This document shows, piece after piece, positions 17,862 through 27,300 of a stretch of 64,000 nt of DNA. Positions within the stretch are counted from its first letter, which is position 1, and each line of letters starts with the position of its first letter. Both the position numbers and the translations under genes were made by a program. The notes beneath the pieces are model-generated. The model was not told the DNA's origin. It made no database searches and worked only from the letters and a program-made list of their open reading frames with translations. The stretch is from Paenibacillus plantarum (GTDB lineage Bacteria; Bacillota; Bacilli; Paenibacillales; NBRC-103111), in the NCBI RefSeq assembly GCF_013141695.1, contig NZ_WHNY01000004.1, positions 62,001 to 126,000 on the forward strand, in the 5' to 3' direction.

Positions 17862-18740
17862 CTAGCCTTTCAAAGAACCCATCATGATGCCATTCACGAA
17901 AAATTTTTGCAAAAAAGGATATACCGCGATGATTGGCAATAAAACCATAACGATATTCGCTAGACGTATCGTCTCTGAACTAAAGCCCTCTTCACCCGAT
18001 TCAACCAGCATGATGGATTCCAGATCCTGTGTGCTGCTAATCATTTTTTGCAAATATTCTTGAACTGTTTTTAACTCCTTGTCAGTAACAAAGAATACCG
18101 ATTGCATATAGGTGTTCCAGAAGGACACCATGAAAAACAATCCGATTGCCGCCAGTATCGGTTTGGACAACGGCAGAACGATAGTGAAGAAGATACGAAA
18201 ATCATTACAGCCGTCGATACGGGCCGCTTCCTCTAATTCTTTAGGGAACTCCATAAAAGTCGATCTCATAATAATTAAATAAAAGGTATTGATCATATAA
18301 GGAATGATATATACGGCAAAATTATTAATCAGCCCGAGCTCCTTATAGTTCATATAATCAGGAATTAAGCCGGCATTCATGAACATCGTCATAACGATCA
18401 GAAACATCACAATTTTTGAGCCTTTGAAAGTTTTGGATAATCCATAAGCCGAATAAGCGGTCATAAATAAAGCGACTGCAGTACCTATTACTGTAATCAA
18501 GAATGTAACCCTGAGATGGATAAAGATTGTACCGTCTTGAAAAATTTGCTTATATGACGCGAAAGTGGGTGCTGTCACAATCAATTTGAAGCGAGAAGTT
18601 AAATATTCGGATTCCGACATGAAGGAAGCGACGACCGTCTGCCAAAACGGATATAGCATGATGGCGCACAACAATAACATGACGATGATGTTCAATGAAT
18701 CACCGATTGGATGTTTACGAAGCTTGCGCGTATTAGCCAT
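17862..18740 (-). CDS. Carbohydrate ABC permease, YtcP type
   Basis: This 292-residue membrane protein has about six hydrophobic segments, an EAA-type loop (LEEAARIDGCNDFRIFF) and the C-terminus MMGSLKG. AGGGGG lies 9-10 bases before the ATG. Start and stop of the two permease genes overlap by one base (TGATG). It forms the channel with the LplB partner at 18740-19657. Confidence 0.92.
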   Translation of the reverse strand: MANTRKLRKHPIGDSLNIIVMLLLCAIMLYPFWQTVVASFMSESEYLTSRFKLIVTAPTFASYKQIFQDGTIFIHLRVTFLITVIGTAVALFMTAYSAYGLSKTFKGSKIVMFLIVMTMFMNAGLIPDYMNYKELGLINNFAVYIIPYMINTFYLIIMRSTFMEFPKELEEAARIDGCNDFRIFFTIVLPLSKPILAAIGLFFMVSFWNTYMQSVFFVTDKELKTVQEYLQKMISSTQDLESIMLVESGEEGFSSETIRLANIVMVLLPIIAVYPFLQKFFVNGIMMGSLKG

Positions 18741-19657
18741 CAGATAATCCCCCTCTGCCCAATGACTTTGGCTAACCGATCTGCTGAATAAACGAGGATA
18801 GCTGCCACCAGTGTTTTGAAGAGCCCGGCCGCAGTGGCTAAGCTGTGCTTGCCTTCTTGAAGTCCAACCCGAAATACATAGGTATCGATAATGTCTGCCA
18901 CGCTAGTGACCATGGGATTACTCATCACCAGAATTTGCTCGAAGCCTACATCTAGCAAATGACCGATATTAATGATGAATAGCACCACGATAGTTGTTGA
19001 GATGCCTGGAAGCGTAATATGCCACAGCTGCTGCGAGCGAGATGCGCCGTCAACACGGGCTGCTTCATACAGAGACACATCGATTCGGGTCAAAGCGGCC
19101 AAATACAAGATGGTTCCCCAACCCATGGTCTTCCATACTTCCGATGCGACCAGAATCCCACGGAAATATTCCTTGGTTCCCATAAAGTAGATCGCCTCGT
19201 AACCGAACCCTTTCACTACCTCATTGACTAACCCGTCGTGTACAGATAATAAACTGTATATGATTCCTCCTAGAACCGACCAAGAAATAAAGTGAGGAAG
19301 ATACAAGATAGACTGGCTGACTCTTTTGAAAATTGCGTTTCTCAGTCCATTGAGCATCAATGCTAAAATGATAGGCGCAGGAAAACCAAACAAAATCTTA
19401 TAAAAACTGATAATCAAAGTGTTAACTAGCGCTTGTTGAAATTCGGTTGAATTGAACAACGTGACAAAGTGGTCAAAGCCAACCCAAGGGCTTTGCTCCA
19501 AAGGGCGTGTAATTCTATAGTCCCTGAATGCAATCTGGATAAAGTACAACGGTTTGTACCTGAAAATAATGTAGTAAAGAATAGCCGGGATTATAAAAAG
19601 AAAAATTTGATACTTAGAGTAAAGCATTCGAATTTTATAAAACCTGCTTAGCCTCAT
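18740..19657 (-). CDS. Sugar ABC permease, LplB type
   Basis: This is a 305-residue permease with hydrophobic segments beginning near residue 17 and the EAA loop LYEAARVDGASRSQQLW. GAGGGAGGG lies close before ATG 19657. It is the first structural gene after the two-component genes. A perfect cre match and a candidate promoter lie just upstream, so the transport-sulfatase genes can be controlled separately from the kinase/regulator genes. Confidence 0.91.
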   Translation of the reverse strand: MRLSRFYKIRMLYSKYQIFLFIIPAILYYIIFRYKPLYFIQIAFRDYRITRPLEQSPWVGFDHFVTLFNSTEFQQALVNTLIISFYKILFGFPAPIILALMLNGLRNAIFKRVSQSILYLPHFISWSVLGGIIYSLLSVHDGLVNEVVKGFGYEAIYFMGTKEYFRGILVASEVWKTMGWGTILYLAALTRIDVSLYEAARVDGASRSQQLWHITLPGISTTIVVLFIINIGHLLDVGFEQILVMSNPMVTSVADIIDTYVFRVGLQEGKHSLATAAGLFKTLVAAILVYSADRLAKVIGQRGII

Positions 19658-19674
19658 CTTATCCCTCCCTCAGC

Positions 19675-19690
19675 TTGTAACCGCATACAT
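19675..19690 (+). promoter_or_regulatory. Perfect-match CcpA cre site
   Basis: TTGTAACCGCATACAT matches the extended Bacillus cre consensus WTGNAANCGNWWNCAW at every constrained position. It lies 18-33 bases upstream of the LplB start, directly downstream of a TATAAA-type -10. CcpA binding here would block the transporter-sulfatase transcript when preferred sugars are present. Confidence 0.7.
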
Positions 19691-19721
19691 TTTATAATCT
19701 AAGTATACTTTTACATTCCAA
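19691..19721 (-). promoter_or_regulatory. Candidate promoter of the transporter-sulfatase genes
   Basis: On the minus strand TTGGAA (19716-19721) and TATAAA (19691-19696) are separated by 19 bases. The long spacer suggests a weak or activated promoter, consistent with control by the AraC-type regulator encoded immediately upstream. Confidence 0.4.
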
Positions 19722-19757
19722 TGGAAAACAGAAGGTGAAAAACAGATAAAAGGTGTG

Positions 19758-21290
19758 TTATTTTACAATCCCAATCTCTCCCCCATTGATTTTGTTCTGC
19801 TTGCGGTATTCCCTTGGCCCCGTATCTTTTATTTGTGAGAACAACTTGCTGAAATGCTTCTCATCCGAATAACCGACTTCATTGGCAATCTCATAAATTT
19901 TCATTTCCGTTCCAACCAATAAGTTACAAGCTGTCTCGATTCGTTTTATCATCATATATTTAGAGAATGTCATGCCGGTGTACTCCTTGAACTTGGAGGA
20001 TAAATAGCCAGGACTGAAATAAAACTGCCGAGCGACATCCTCCAGATTCAAGTTGGTCGTATACATCTCATCCACATACTCTTTTACAGCTGTTATGCTT
20101 TCGCTCTTCTGCAGCTGTATTCTACGATGAGCAGTAACGCATCTCTCTTTTATAAATAGTATCATGTGAACTTCCAACTCCATTAGCGAATCGAATTCTT
20201 TCAAAGAAATGAACGCAATTTCATGTCCTTTCGTCATTTTTTCGAATTGTGCGGCAAGTTGAACACATAAGTACTTCATATCCGCTAGACTTATCTGTTT
20301 GTTTACGCAGGCTTCGGCAAATACTGTCTTGATCCAGTTGATCAGATTTACATCGTCTCCGGAATAGACCCAATTGACCCAGTGCATATCAGAAACCCTA
20401 CTAAAATGGATGCTTATATCCTGCCCCTGCCAATCTTCGTAAAACAATAGGGACCCTTCCGCATTTTCTGGATCTCCATATCTTAGATAATCGATTGTTT
20501 TCATCGCTTCTTTGTAGATATGAGGAATTTCCGACACGCGAGGCTTTAAACTGCTAATCCCGATTTTGTAGGAAGTCACCGCGTTATCGTTCAATTGAGC
20601 CTCAACCATGCGGATCGATTCCACTAATTTCTGATGAAAGAACGATCTTTCTTCTCCCTCCAAATAGAAAATAAAGTGAACATAATCATTCCCCTGTTTG
20701 ATCAAAAGCTTTAGAGGAAGAGCGATTCGGCTGAAATATACCGGGGATAAGGATTGGGGCGTAGGAAGCCAGACACTGGCTACACAATAATAAGATTCTT
20801 TCGCAGCTTGACTGAGCTCTGTCGGTGCATTTCCCTCTATAAATTGCTGAAACATATACTCATTTTTAAGCAGCAGAAGCTGATTGTATTGCCTGATCTC
20901 CTCTAATCTATGGGACAAAGCTTGATGCAGCTTCTTTAATGAATCTTCCAACTCCGGAAACATATTAAGTTTAATAATGTAGTCGAATGCGCCTTCCTGA
21001 ATCCCTTTTTTGGCATAAGCGAACTCGTCGAAGCCACTAAGAAGGATAACCTCCGTATCTGGATGTTCACTCTTAAATTTCTCCAATACTTCTAGTCCGC
21101 TCATGATAGGCATATGGATATCCATAATAACCGCTTGAGGTTTATGCTCTCGAAAAAGCTCTAATGCCTCTTCCCCGTCAGAAGCAACCGCTACCAGCCT
21201 GTATCCCAGTGCCTCCCACTTTATGGAGTTTTGCAATCCGTCTCTAATTATTTTCTCATCATCTACAATCATAAGAGTAAACTTGTCCAT
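19758..21290 (-). CDS. Response regulator with AraC DNA-binding domain (YesN type)
   Basis: This 510-residue regulator has a receiver domain at 1-120 with phospho-acceptor D57 (VIMDIHMP) and acidic pocket VDDE. An unassigned middle region spans about 150-390. The C-terminus carries two AraC helix-turn-helix motifs (LEDVARQFYFSPGYLSSKF and IANEVGYSDEKHFSKLF). The usual Lys-Pro of the receiver reads Lys-Leu (YIIKLN), which is unusual. ATG 21290 has GGAGAGG 8 bases upstream; a GTG at 21311 overlapping the kinase stop is the alternative. It is the partner of the kinase at 21308 and likely activator of the downstream importer-sulfatase genes. Confidence 0.9.
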   Translation of the reverse strand: MDKFTLMIVDDEKIIRDGLQNSIKWEALGYRLVAVASDGEEALELFREHKPQAVIMDIHMPIMSGLEVLEKFKSEHPDTEVILLSGFDEFAYAKKGIQEGAFDYIIKLNMFPELEDSLKKLHQALSHRLEEIRQYNQLLLLKNEYMFQQFIEGNAPTELSQAAKESYYCVASVWLPTPQSLSPVYFSRIALPLKLLIKQGNDYVHFIFYLEGEERSFFHQKLVESIRMVEAQLNDNAVTSYKIGISSLKPRVSEIPHIYKEAMKTIDYLRYGDPENAEGSLLFYEDWQGQDISIHFSRVSDMHWVNWVYSGDDVNLINWIKTVFAEACVNKQISLADMKYLCVQLAAQFEKMTKGHEIAFISLKEFDSLMELEVHMILFIKERCVTAHRRIQLQKSESITAVKEYVDEMYTTNLNLEDVARQFYFSPGYLSSKFKEYTGMTFSKYMMIKRIETACNLLVGTEMKIYEIANEVGYSDEKHFSKLFSQIKDTGPREYRKQNKINGGEIGIVK

Positions 21291-21307
21291 CGCTCCAACC
21301 TCTCCAT

Positions 21308-23938
21308 TCACAAATTGATTTTCATCTTAATTTGTGTGCCTGTCCCGTAGACGCTTTTAATTTCTAACCCGTATGCCTCACCAAATTCAAGGTTCAACCT
21401 TTCGTGGACATTGGATAACCCACAATGAATGGATTGCTTGTTGTTGTGCATCGTGTTGATTGTGTTTACTAGCTGCTCCGAATTCATTCCTTTCCCGTCA
21501 TCTTCAATCATGACGATTAGATTTCCACTCTCCATTTCGCTGGAGATCTTGATCGTTAATAACCGGTTCTTTTCCATCGCATGATGAATCGCGTTTTCGA
21601 CAATCGGCTGAAAAATAAACTTAGGAATAAGTACTTTATAGTAAGCTTTGTCAACTTCAGCATTAAAAAGCAACTGCCGATCAAACCGAATGTTTTGGAT
21701 TTGCACATAATTGTGGACATGCTCGAGCTCCTCCTCAAGGGTTACTAAATCCCTTGACCCGGATAAGCCGGTTTTCAAGAATTTGGCGGTTGCGACAAGC
21801 ACCTTGCTCGCCTCCTCTGACTTCCCAGTTTTGAGCAGCAGCATGATGGATGTGAAAATATTTTGAAGAAAGTGTGGGTTTATTTGCGACTGCAAAGCCT
21901 TAAATAAGAGCTTGTTGATCCTTTTCTCCATTTCTAAGTTTTCGTTTTCTTTCGTTACTAATTCAGTGGACAAAACTTCCAGCCTGCTTAACATATTGTT
22001 GAAATTGCTAGCCAGAACGACGAATTCAAAATCATGCTCTGTTTCACGCAGCCGGATTGATTGATCTTGCGGATACGCTTCCATCAGATGGATTGCCCTG
22101 CGAATAGTTGCGGTCATACGCTTTCCCAATATCATAGAGGTGATAATAATGATGCCTAACACACAGAAAATTTCAAAGGAGTACAATAGGATAAAAATAT
22201 AATGCTGCTTTTCCCAAGATACCGGAACAAACAACCCTAAATTCCATTCCTGGTCAACAATAGGGAGCGTGGAGAACAACGTTTTTTGACCTTTCACGGT
22301 TATATATTTATAATCAATCGGATCGCTTATCATATCCTTGGTGTGATTACGAATATAGTCCGTATAGGGATGATCCAGGGGTGAACTAATCACTTGGGGA
22401 TTTTCACTGCCTGTTTTACGATTCATGAGAATGACGGCCGATATTCCGCTTGTATGTTGCTGGTTATCCAGCACACTGTTGATTCCGAATTCAATATATC
22501 CCATATACTTAAACAGGTTCGATTTATCGACCGTATTGCCTAAGTATTTAATTTCCTTTTTCATCACTACTAAAGGCTGCGAAGGAGCAACCGACGGTTT
22601 ATTTTTCGTATTGGAGAACACAAGTTGGTTATTGGCATCATAGATAGAGAGATAACTTAAGCTCTTATCGATAACTCCTTTCCTAATTAAGATGTCTGCA
22701 AACTCCCTGGTCCTTACCAACGGTTCTGCGTTTACCTTCATCATTAATTCCTGTATCTCTCCGTTCAGAATCAAATACCTCATATACGAATGATACGATT
22801 GCAAGTCATTTTCGATGTTTTTGGCTGTCTGTTTGAAAATTTGAATGTTATCCTGTCGTGAGTTCGCTTCGATAATTTGTTCAAAATTATGATATGAAAT
22901 AAGAGTCGTACTAAGGGTAGGAATAATCATCATGGAGAAAAACAGGAACAGCTTTTTATATGCACTAGAATGCTCTTTGTAGGTTGTAATATAGTGATGA
23001 ATCGATTCACGTTCTTCAAATCCCTTGACTTGCTTGATTTTTTTTATGAAATCATACACTGGATTCAAGATCAATCCCGAATGAATATGGGCTATTACGG
23101 CAAATAGGATGAAAATAATCAAACCATAACCGACTAGGTTCCAAACGATTTGATTGATGTTGCGGTCGACTTGACTAATATCCCTCAATAAAATATATCT
23201 GTCCCCCTGTTTATTCTTTATAGAGACAATATGATTTTCATAACGGGATGTATCAATAGCCCCCGAATCCGTGGGCTTCTTTACTATATTTTTATGAAAC
23301 TCCTTTAACTTCGCTTGATCTCCGTAAATCACTTGATCTTTCTCGTTAAGCTTGATTAATGCTAGATCGCTTTGTTCGAGCAGCTTCTGAAAATCTAAAA
23401 TGGCAATGATATAGGCTCCATTTTGTATCGGTGCAATGAGTAAGTTTTCTTCATGAAAATCGTTCTGCCCGTACCTCTGATCTTCCTTCAATTGCGTCCA
23501 TATGTACTCATTAATCGATTGAGAATCCGCTCTTTCATCCATGTTGTCTGTATATGAAATAACTTCATCCGCCAAGGAAGTCCCGATTAATACTTGATTC
23601 TGGTACAAAAAGATCCCTTTGAACTCTTTATTCGAATACAGAAACGTCCTCAGCTCGGAATTGAAGTCAAAAGCTTTCTTTAATATGGTATTATCGTCTT
23701 TGACAACGTTATCATAATAAAAATGGAAGTCATCCATAAACAATTGGAATTTTTCCTTGCTTTTATAAATGGCATTGTCCATCGTTTCAAGGTTAATAGA
23801 CAGCTCGCTTTCATTCGAGAGCATCATGTTGCTGATAATTAAGTTTTTGGAAACAAGGTAACTAATTAAGGAGGAAATCACCATGAAAGCAAGCATTAAT
23901 CCTAAAAACAACCCATTCAACTTCATTCTGAATGACAT
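21308..23938 (-). CDS. Sensor histidine kinase, YesM type, with duplicated sensor module
   Basis: This 876-residue membrane kinase contains two successive TM-extracytoplasmic-TM modules. Hydrophobic segments lie near 10-30, 262-287, 330-348 and 580-603. A HAMP-like linker follows, then the His_kinase domain with H689 in SQINPHFLQN and the ATPase domain (VENAIHHAM N-box; EDDGKGMN). Standard YesM kinases are about 600 residues with one module. AAAGGAGCG precedes the ATG. The stop overlaps the alternative GTG start of the response regulator. It probably senses a carbohydrate or receptor state outside the cell. Confidence 0.92.
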   Translation of the reverse strand: MSFRMKLNGLFLGLMLAFMVISSLISYLVSKNLIISNMMLSNESELSINLETMDNAIYKSKEKFQLFMDDFHFYYDNVVKDDNTILKKAFDFNSELRTFLYSNKEFKGIFLYQNQVLIGTSLADEVISYTDNMDERADSQSINEYIWTQLKEDQRYGQNDFHEENLLIAPIQNGAYIIAILDFQKLLEQSDLALIKLNEKDQVIYGDQAKLKEFHKNIVKKPTDSGAIDTSRYENHIVSIKNKQGDRYILLRDISQVDRNINQIVWNLVGYGLIIFILFAVIAHIHSGLILNPVYDFIKKIKQVKGFEERESIHHYITTYKEHSSAYKKLFLFFSMMIIPTLSTTLISYHNFEQIIEANSRQDNIQIFKQTAKNIENDLQSYHSYMRYLILNGEIQELMMKVNAEPLVRTREFADILIRKGVIDKSLSYLSIYDANNQLVFSNTKNKPSVAPSQPLVVMKKEIKYLGNTVDKSNLFKYMGYIEFGINSVLDNQQHTSGISAVILMNRKTGSENPQVISSPLDHPYTDYIRNHTKDMISDPIDYKYITVKGQKTLFSTLPIVDQEWNLGLFVPVSWEKQHYIFILLYSFEIFCVLGIIIITSMILGKRMTATIRRAIHLMEAYPQDQSIRLRETEHDFEFVVLASNFNNMLSRLEVLSTELVTKENENLEMEKRINKLLFKALQSQINPHFLQNIFTSIMLLLKTGKSEEASKVLVATAKFLKTGLSGSRDLVTLEEELEHVHNYVQIQNIRFDRQLLFNAEVDKAYYKVLIPKFIFQPIVENAIHHAMEKNRLLTIKISSEMESGNLIVMIEDDGKGMNSEQLVNTINTMHNNKQSIHCGLSNVHERLNLEFGEAYGLEIKSVYGTGTQIKMKINL

Positions 23939-23985
23939 TGAATCGCTCCTTTAACGTATTCCTCTATTACACCTATCGATGGAGT

Positions 23986-24012
23986 GGAGACCAATCCTCA
24001 GGATTGATCTCC
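23986..24012 (-). promoter_or_regulatory. Hairpin in the leader of the kinase/regulator transcript
   Basis: GGAGACCAATCC (23986-23997) and GGATTGATCTCC (24001-24012) form a 12-base stem with one mismatch and a three-base loop, about 50 bases upstream of the kinase start. In the minus direction it has no U-run, so it is more likely a transcript-stability or control element than a terminator. Confidence 0.4.
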
Positions 24013-24102
24013 TTTGTCTATCATCCTACCACATTAGCTTAACAGGAAGCCATATAAAGCCCAAGTCTGTCCCAACGTCCAAGAGTATCCTTCCTCGCAC
24101 TT

Positions 24103-24171
24103 ACTATATCAGTTTACTTTGAATTCAAAGCAATTTGTTTGCGATTATTGGGGTATATATTGCGATTATTG
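24103..24171 (-). promoter_or_regulatory. AraC-type direct repeats and promoter of the kinase/regulator operon
   Basis: CAATAATCGCAA (minus strand) occurs exactly twice, at 24160-24171 and 24139-24150, repeating every 21 bases. A TATAGT -10 lies 31 bases downstream (24103-24108) without a good -35. Two same-face sites just upstream of a weak -35 are the standard layout for an AraC-type activator, so autoregulation by the regulator at 19758 is likely. Confidence 0.6.
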
Positions 24172-24278
24172 AATTTTTTCTTATATTGAATGAATGCTAA
24201 CTGGAAAGGAATACGCCTCCGACAAATATGAGTTTCGCAATCTCTCGCGGTCGTCCAATATCTCCAAATTTCTGTATT

Positions 24279-24308
24279 AAAAAAACCGCCAGTGATACTC
24301 CCTGACGG
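24279..24308 (-). terminator. Intrinsic terminator after the GH2 gene
   Basis: On the minus strand CCGTCAG and CTGGCGG (one G-T pair) enclose a 9-base loop and are followed by seven T. It lies 44 bases after the stop of the large GH2 gene. Confidence 0.85.
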
Positions 24309-24351
24309 CTCAATCTTTTTTCAACTTGAAATTATTAATTGGTTAATTACC

Positions 24352-27300
24352 TTAATTCGTTACATCAACCCTATCGGCTGTTATGAATGTACCAGATGAA
24401 TTCGCATTCTTCGTGCCAGTAACCCTTACTTTAAGCGTATGCGACCCACTGGATAGAGTCGGACTGGTAAATAAAAGCACATTGTCAGACCTAGTAGCTG
24501 CATACTGATCAACGTTAATCTCTGCTCCCCCATCGATAGAAACTGCCGCTATGCCTACATTTGAAGCTTTGGCACCAAACCACTGTATCTTTGTGCCGTT
24601 AAATGCAACCTGAAAGTAATTGTTTGCGGTATTCGAGTAGTGGTTATCATTCTGATAGGCTCCGCTTTGACTTCCATAGTAGGACCAGCTACCCACATAA
24701 TTAAATTGGTTGCTCCCTGCTCCTGTTGTGTTATCATTCGTTGTTACGGTAACTGGGTTGTATGCGACGCTGTATATATCGTTATCGGTGAATCTCATCT
24801 TAACCGTGTTGTTGTATCCCGATGGAACTGTAATTGCCGTTTCATAATTCCCCCAATCCAAATCGTCATAGCCCCATTGGTTATTAATAGCCATAGCAAT
24901 ACTAGGGGATGAACCGCCTGATGGTACAAAGGCATCGACGACAACGTACCCGCTTTTTACAACAACTTTGATCGTATGCGTGCCATTGGACAGTCCAGCA
25001 GCACTATACAACACTTGTTGGAAATTCTTACTTGCTGCATTTAGGTTCACATTTGCTTGTGCAAGAGTTCCATCAATGTAGATATCAGCAGTGCCTAAAT
25101 TATAGTTCTTAGGTCCAATAAAGCTTATGCCCGTACCTGTAAACGTATACTGCGCATAGGCTCCTACTGTATTACTGTATTTCTCTGTACCTTTATAATC
25201 ACCTGCATCACTATACGCTGTCCATGTTCCAATGTACGTAATGGAGGAATCCCTATCATCGACCCAATTTTTATTGATTTCCATTCTAACCGCCGCCGTA
25301 CTATCCGATTCCACCCTTAATCGGTTATTGGAGCCAGCCATGATGGCCGAGGCATAAGTAATATATTCCTTCTGGCTTCTGAAATCATTCGTTGCACGTC
25401 CTCCGACATCGTTGCTGCCATAGAGGAAGAAATCTTTCATGTCCTGCGACCATGGCCAAGTAGGTTTAACTCTATACGTATCGTTGTTTCCGCTGACTTT
25501 GTTAGCCACTCCGGTATTCCTACCGATATGGTCGGATGGATATGCGGACCACAGGCCCTTTCGATCCCAGCTCAATCGATCAACTGAACCCGATACATCA
25601 TAGATTACACCGGTCTCTTTGGCCCCTGCTATTGGATTGGTAATACTGTACCCAGTCGTAACGAGCCCTGCGCCATCTACACTGACCGTGAAGCTTGCAC
25701 CCACAGTGCCGTATGTTCCGGAAATGCTAATAACGGCTTGATTGCCTTGCACCGAATGGCTGATGCTGGACAGCGACCATGCTGGAAGATCCACAGGTGC
25801 CATATTAATTCTCGGTCCGCCAACTATAATAGTGCTTCCGTTGTATGTTCCACTTGTTACCTGTCCCGAAGTCTTACTGAATACAACGCTGAAATTCGAG
25901 CCAGCCACAGTAAAGCTGGAAGCGTTCTCAGTTACGCTTGGAGCAGGTCCCTGAACTGCTGGGAACGTCTTCACTGGCGTCCCTATCGTCAGATTGTATT
26001 CATCAATCAGTTTCGAAGACTTCATCGCTTGAATATTAACAATATCGCCGTTCTGCCAGTTTCGTGCAGGTATGACGAGTGTGCCATTCCCATGCGGAAC
26101 AATGTTCAGGTTCGTTATGCTGCCTGAATCAGAACCTACGCTCCATTTAAAGGAAACTTCATTGAAATTGGTATGGTCAAACCAGTTCTTGATAGGGATT
26201 TGAAGACTATTGCCACTGCCTGGATTCGCGACAGGAGCATCCGTTATACGAATAGGAGAATAGGCCTTTTTGGTCAACCAGAATTCCGGCTTATCTCTTC
26301 TCCAACCATCGATGATTCCCCATTCTCCATAACCCTTACTCCCGTTCGGCGAATCAAATACCTCATCGGTAGAAGCCCAGATCGCGCCTCCTAGCGCCCC
26401 GGTAGTAGGGAAGATGTTTTCCCAGAATTTCTTGATGCTTTCTCCCCAGAAATTTCTGGTATTCGGATCTCGCTGTTGCGTAGCCGTATTGTAAGCGTTA
26501 ACATGAACGTATTCATCATGCAGCGTAGGCTGTGTCGCGGAAGGTGCCATATTGCCGTTATAGTTCGGGTAGTGCGAGCTGTTAATGTCTGTTGCAGTAT
26601 TGCCCCAGCTTACAATGGTGAGTCTAGTCGGATCTTCCGCTTTGGCATAATCAAGCTCTTTCTGGAAATTGGAGCCCCACGCCGTTTCATTTCCCAATGA
26701 CCACATAATAATGGATGGATGACTTAAATCTTTTTCCAACATCTCAGAGAACTGATTCATATAACTTGCCGTAAAGTTCGTATCGCTAATCGTATTCGGA
26801 TTCGTTCCAAATTCAGCGCCTTGCCAGACTACAGCGCTTTCTTCTTCAACATAGATACCATACTTGTCAGCGGCATCAAGAAAAGCATCCGAACGCGGAT
26901 AATGTGAGGTTCTAATGAAATTATTGTTGCCATCCACAAATTTCGCTACAGTTGCATCATCCAGAGCATCATTCGTAGCGCGCCCTAATAAGGGATCAAT
27001 ATCGTGCACATTGACGCCTCTTAGCTTGATTTCCTTTCCATTGACGAATACTTGGTTACCAGTCTTAACGATTTTCCTGAAACCTATTTTTTTGCTTATC
27101 GTTTGTACGGTAGAACCTCCAACATCTAAATTTGCTGTTAGCGTATACAAATTCGGATGTTCCGCATCCCATTTCTGCGGGTTCGGTACTGGAATGCTTA
27201 CAGTACTTTCAGCAGCCGATGCTGAGAGGCTCATTGAACTCGGACTGATCGCCACTTGATTTCCCTGTGGATCTTTCAAGCTGAAGTTAAGTGTTGCATG

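Larger units (their letters stand above)
23939..24351. other. Intergenic region, 413 bases: kinase promoter/leader and GH2 terminator
   Basis: No gene is visible here. It holds the terminator of the GH2 operon (24279-24308), a pair of direct repeats (24139-24171), a TATAGT -10 (24103-24108) and a leader hairpin (23986-24012), all described separately. The stretch 24013-24100 shows nothing recognisable. Confidence 0.7.
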
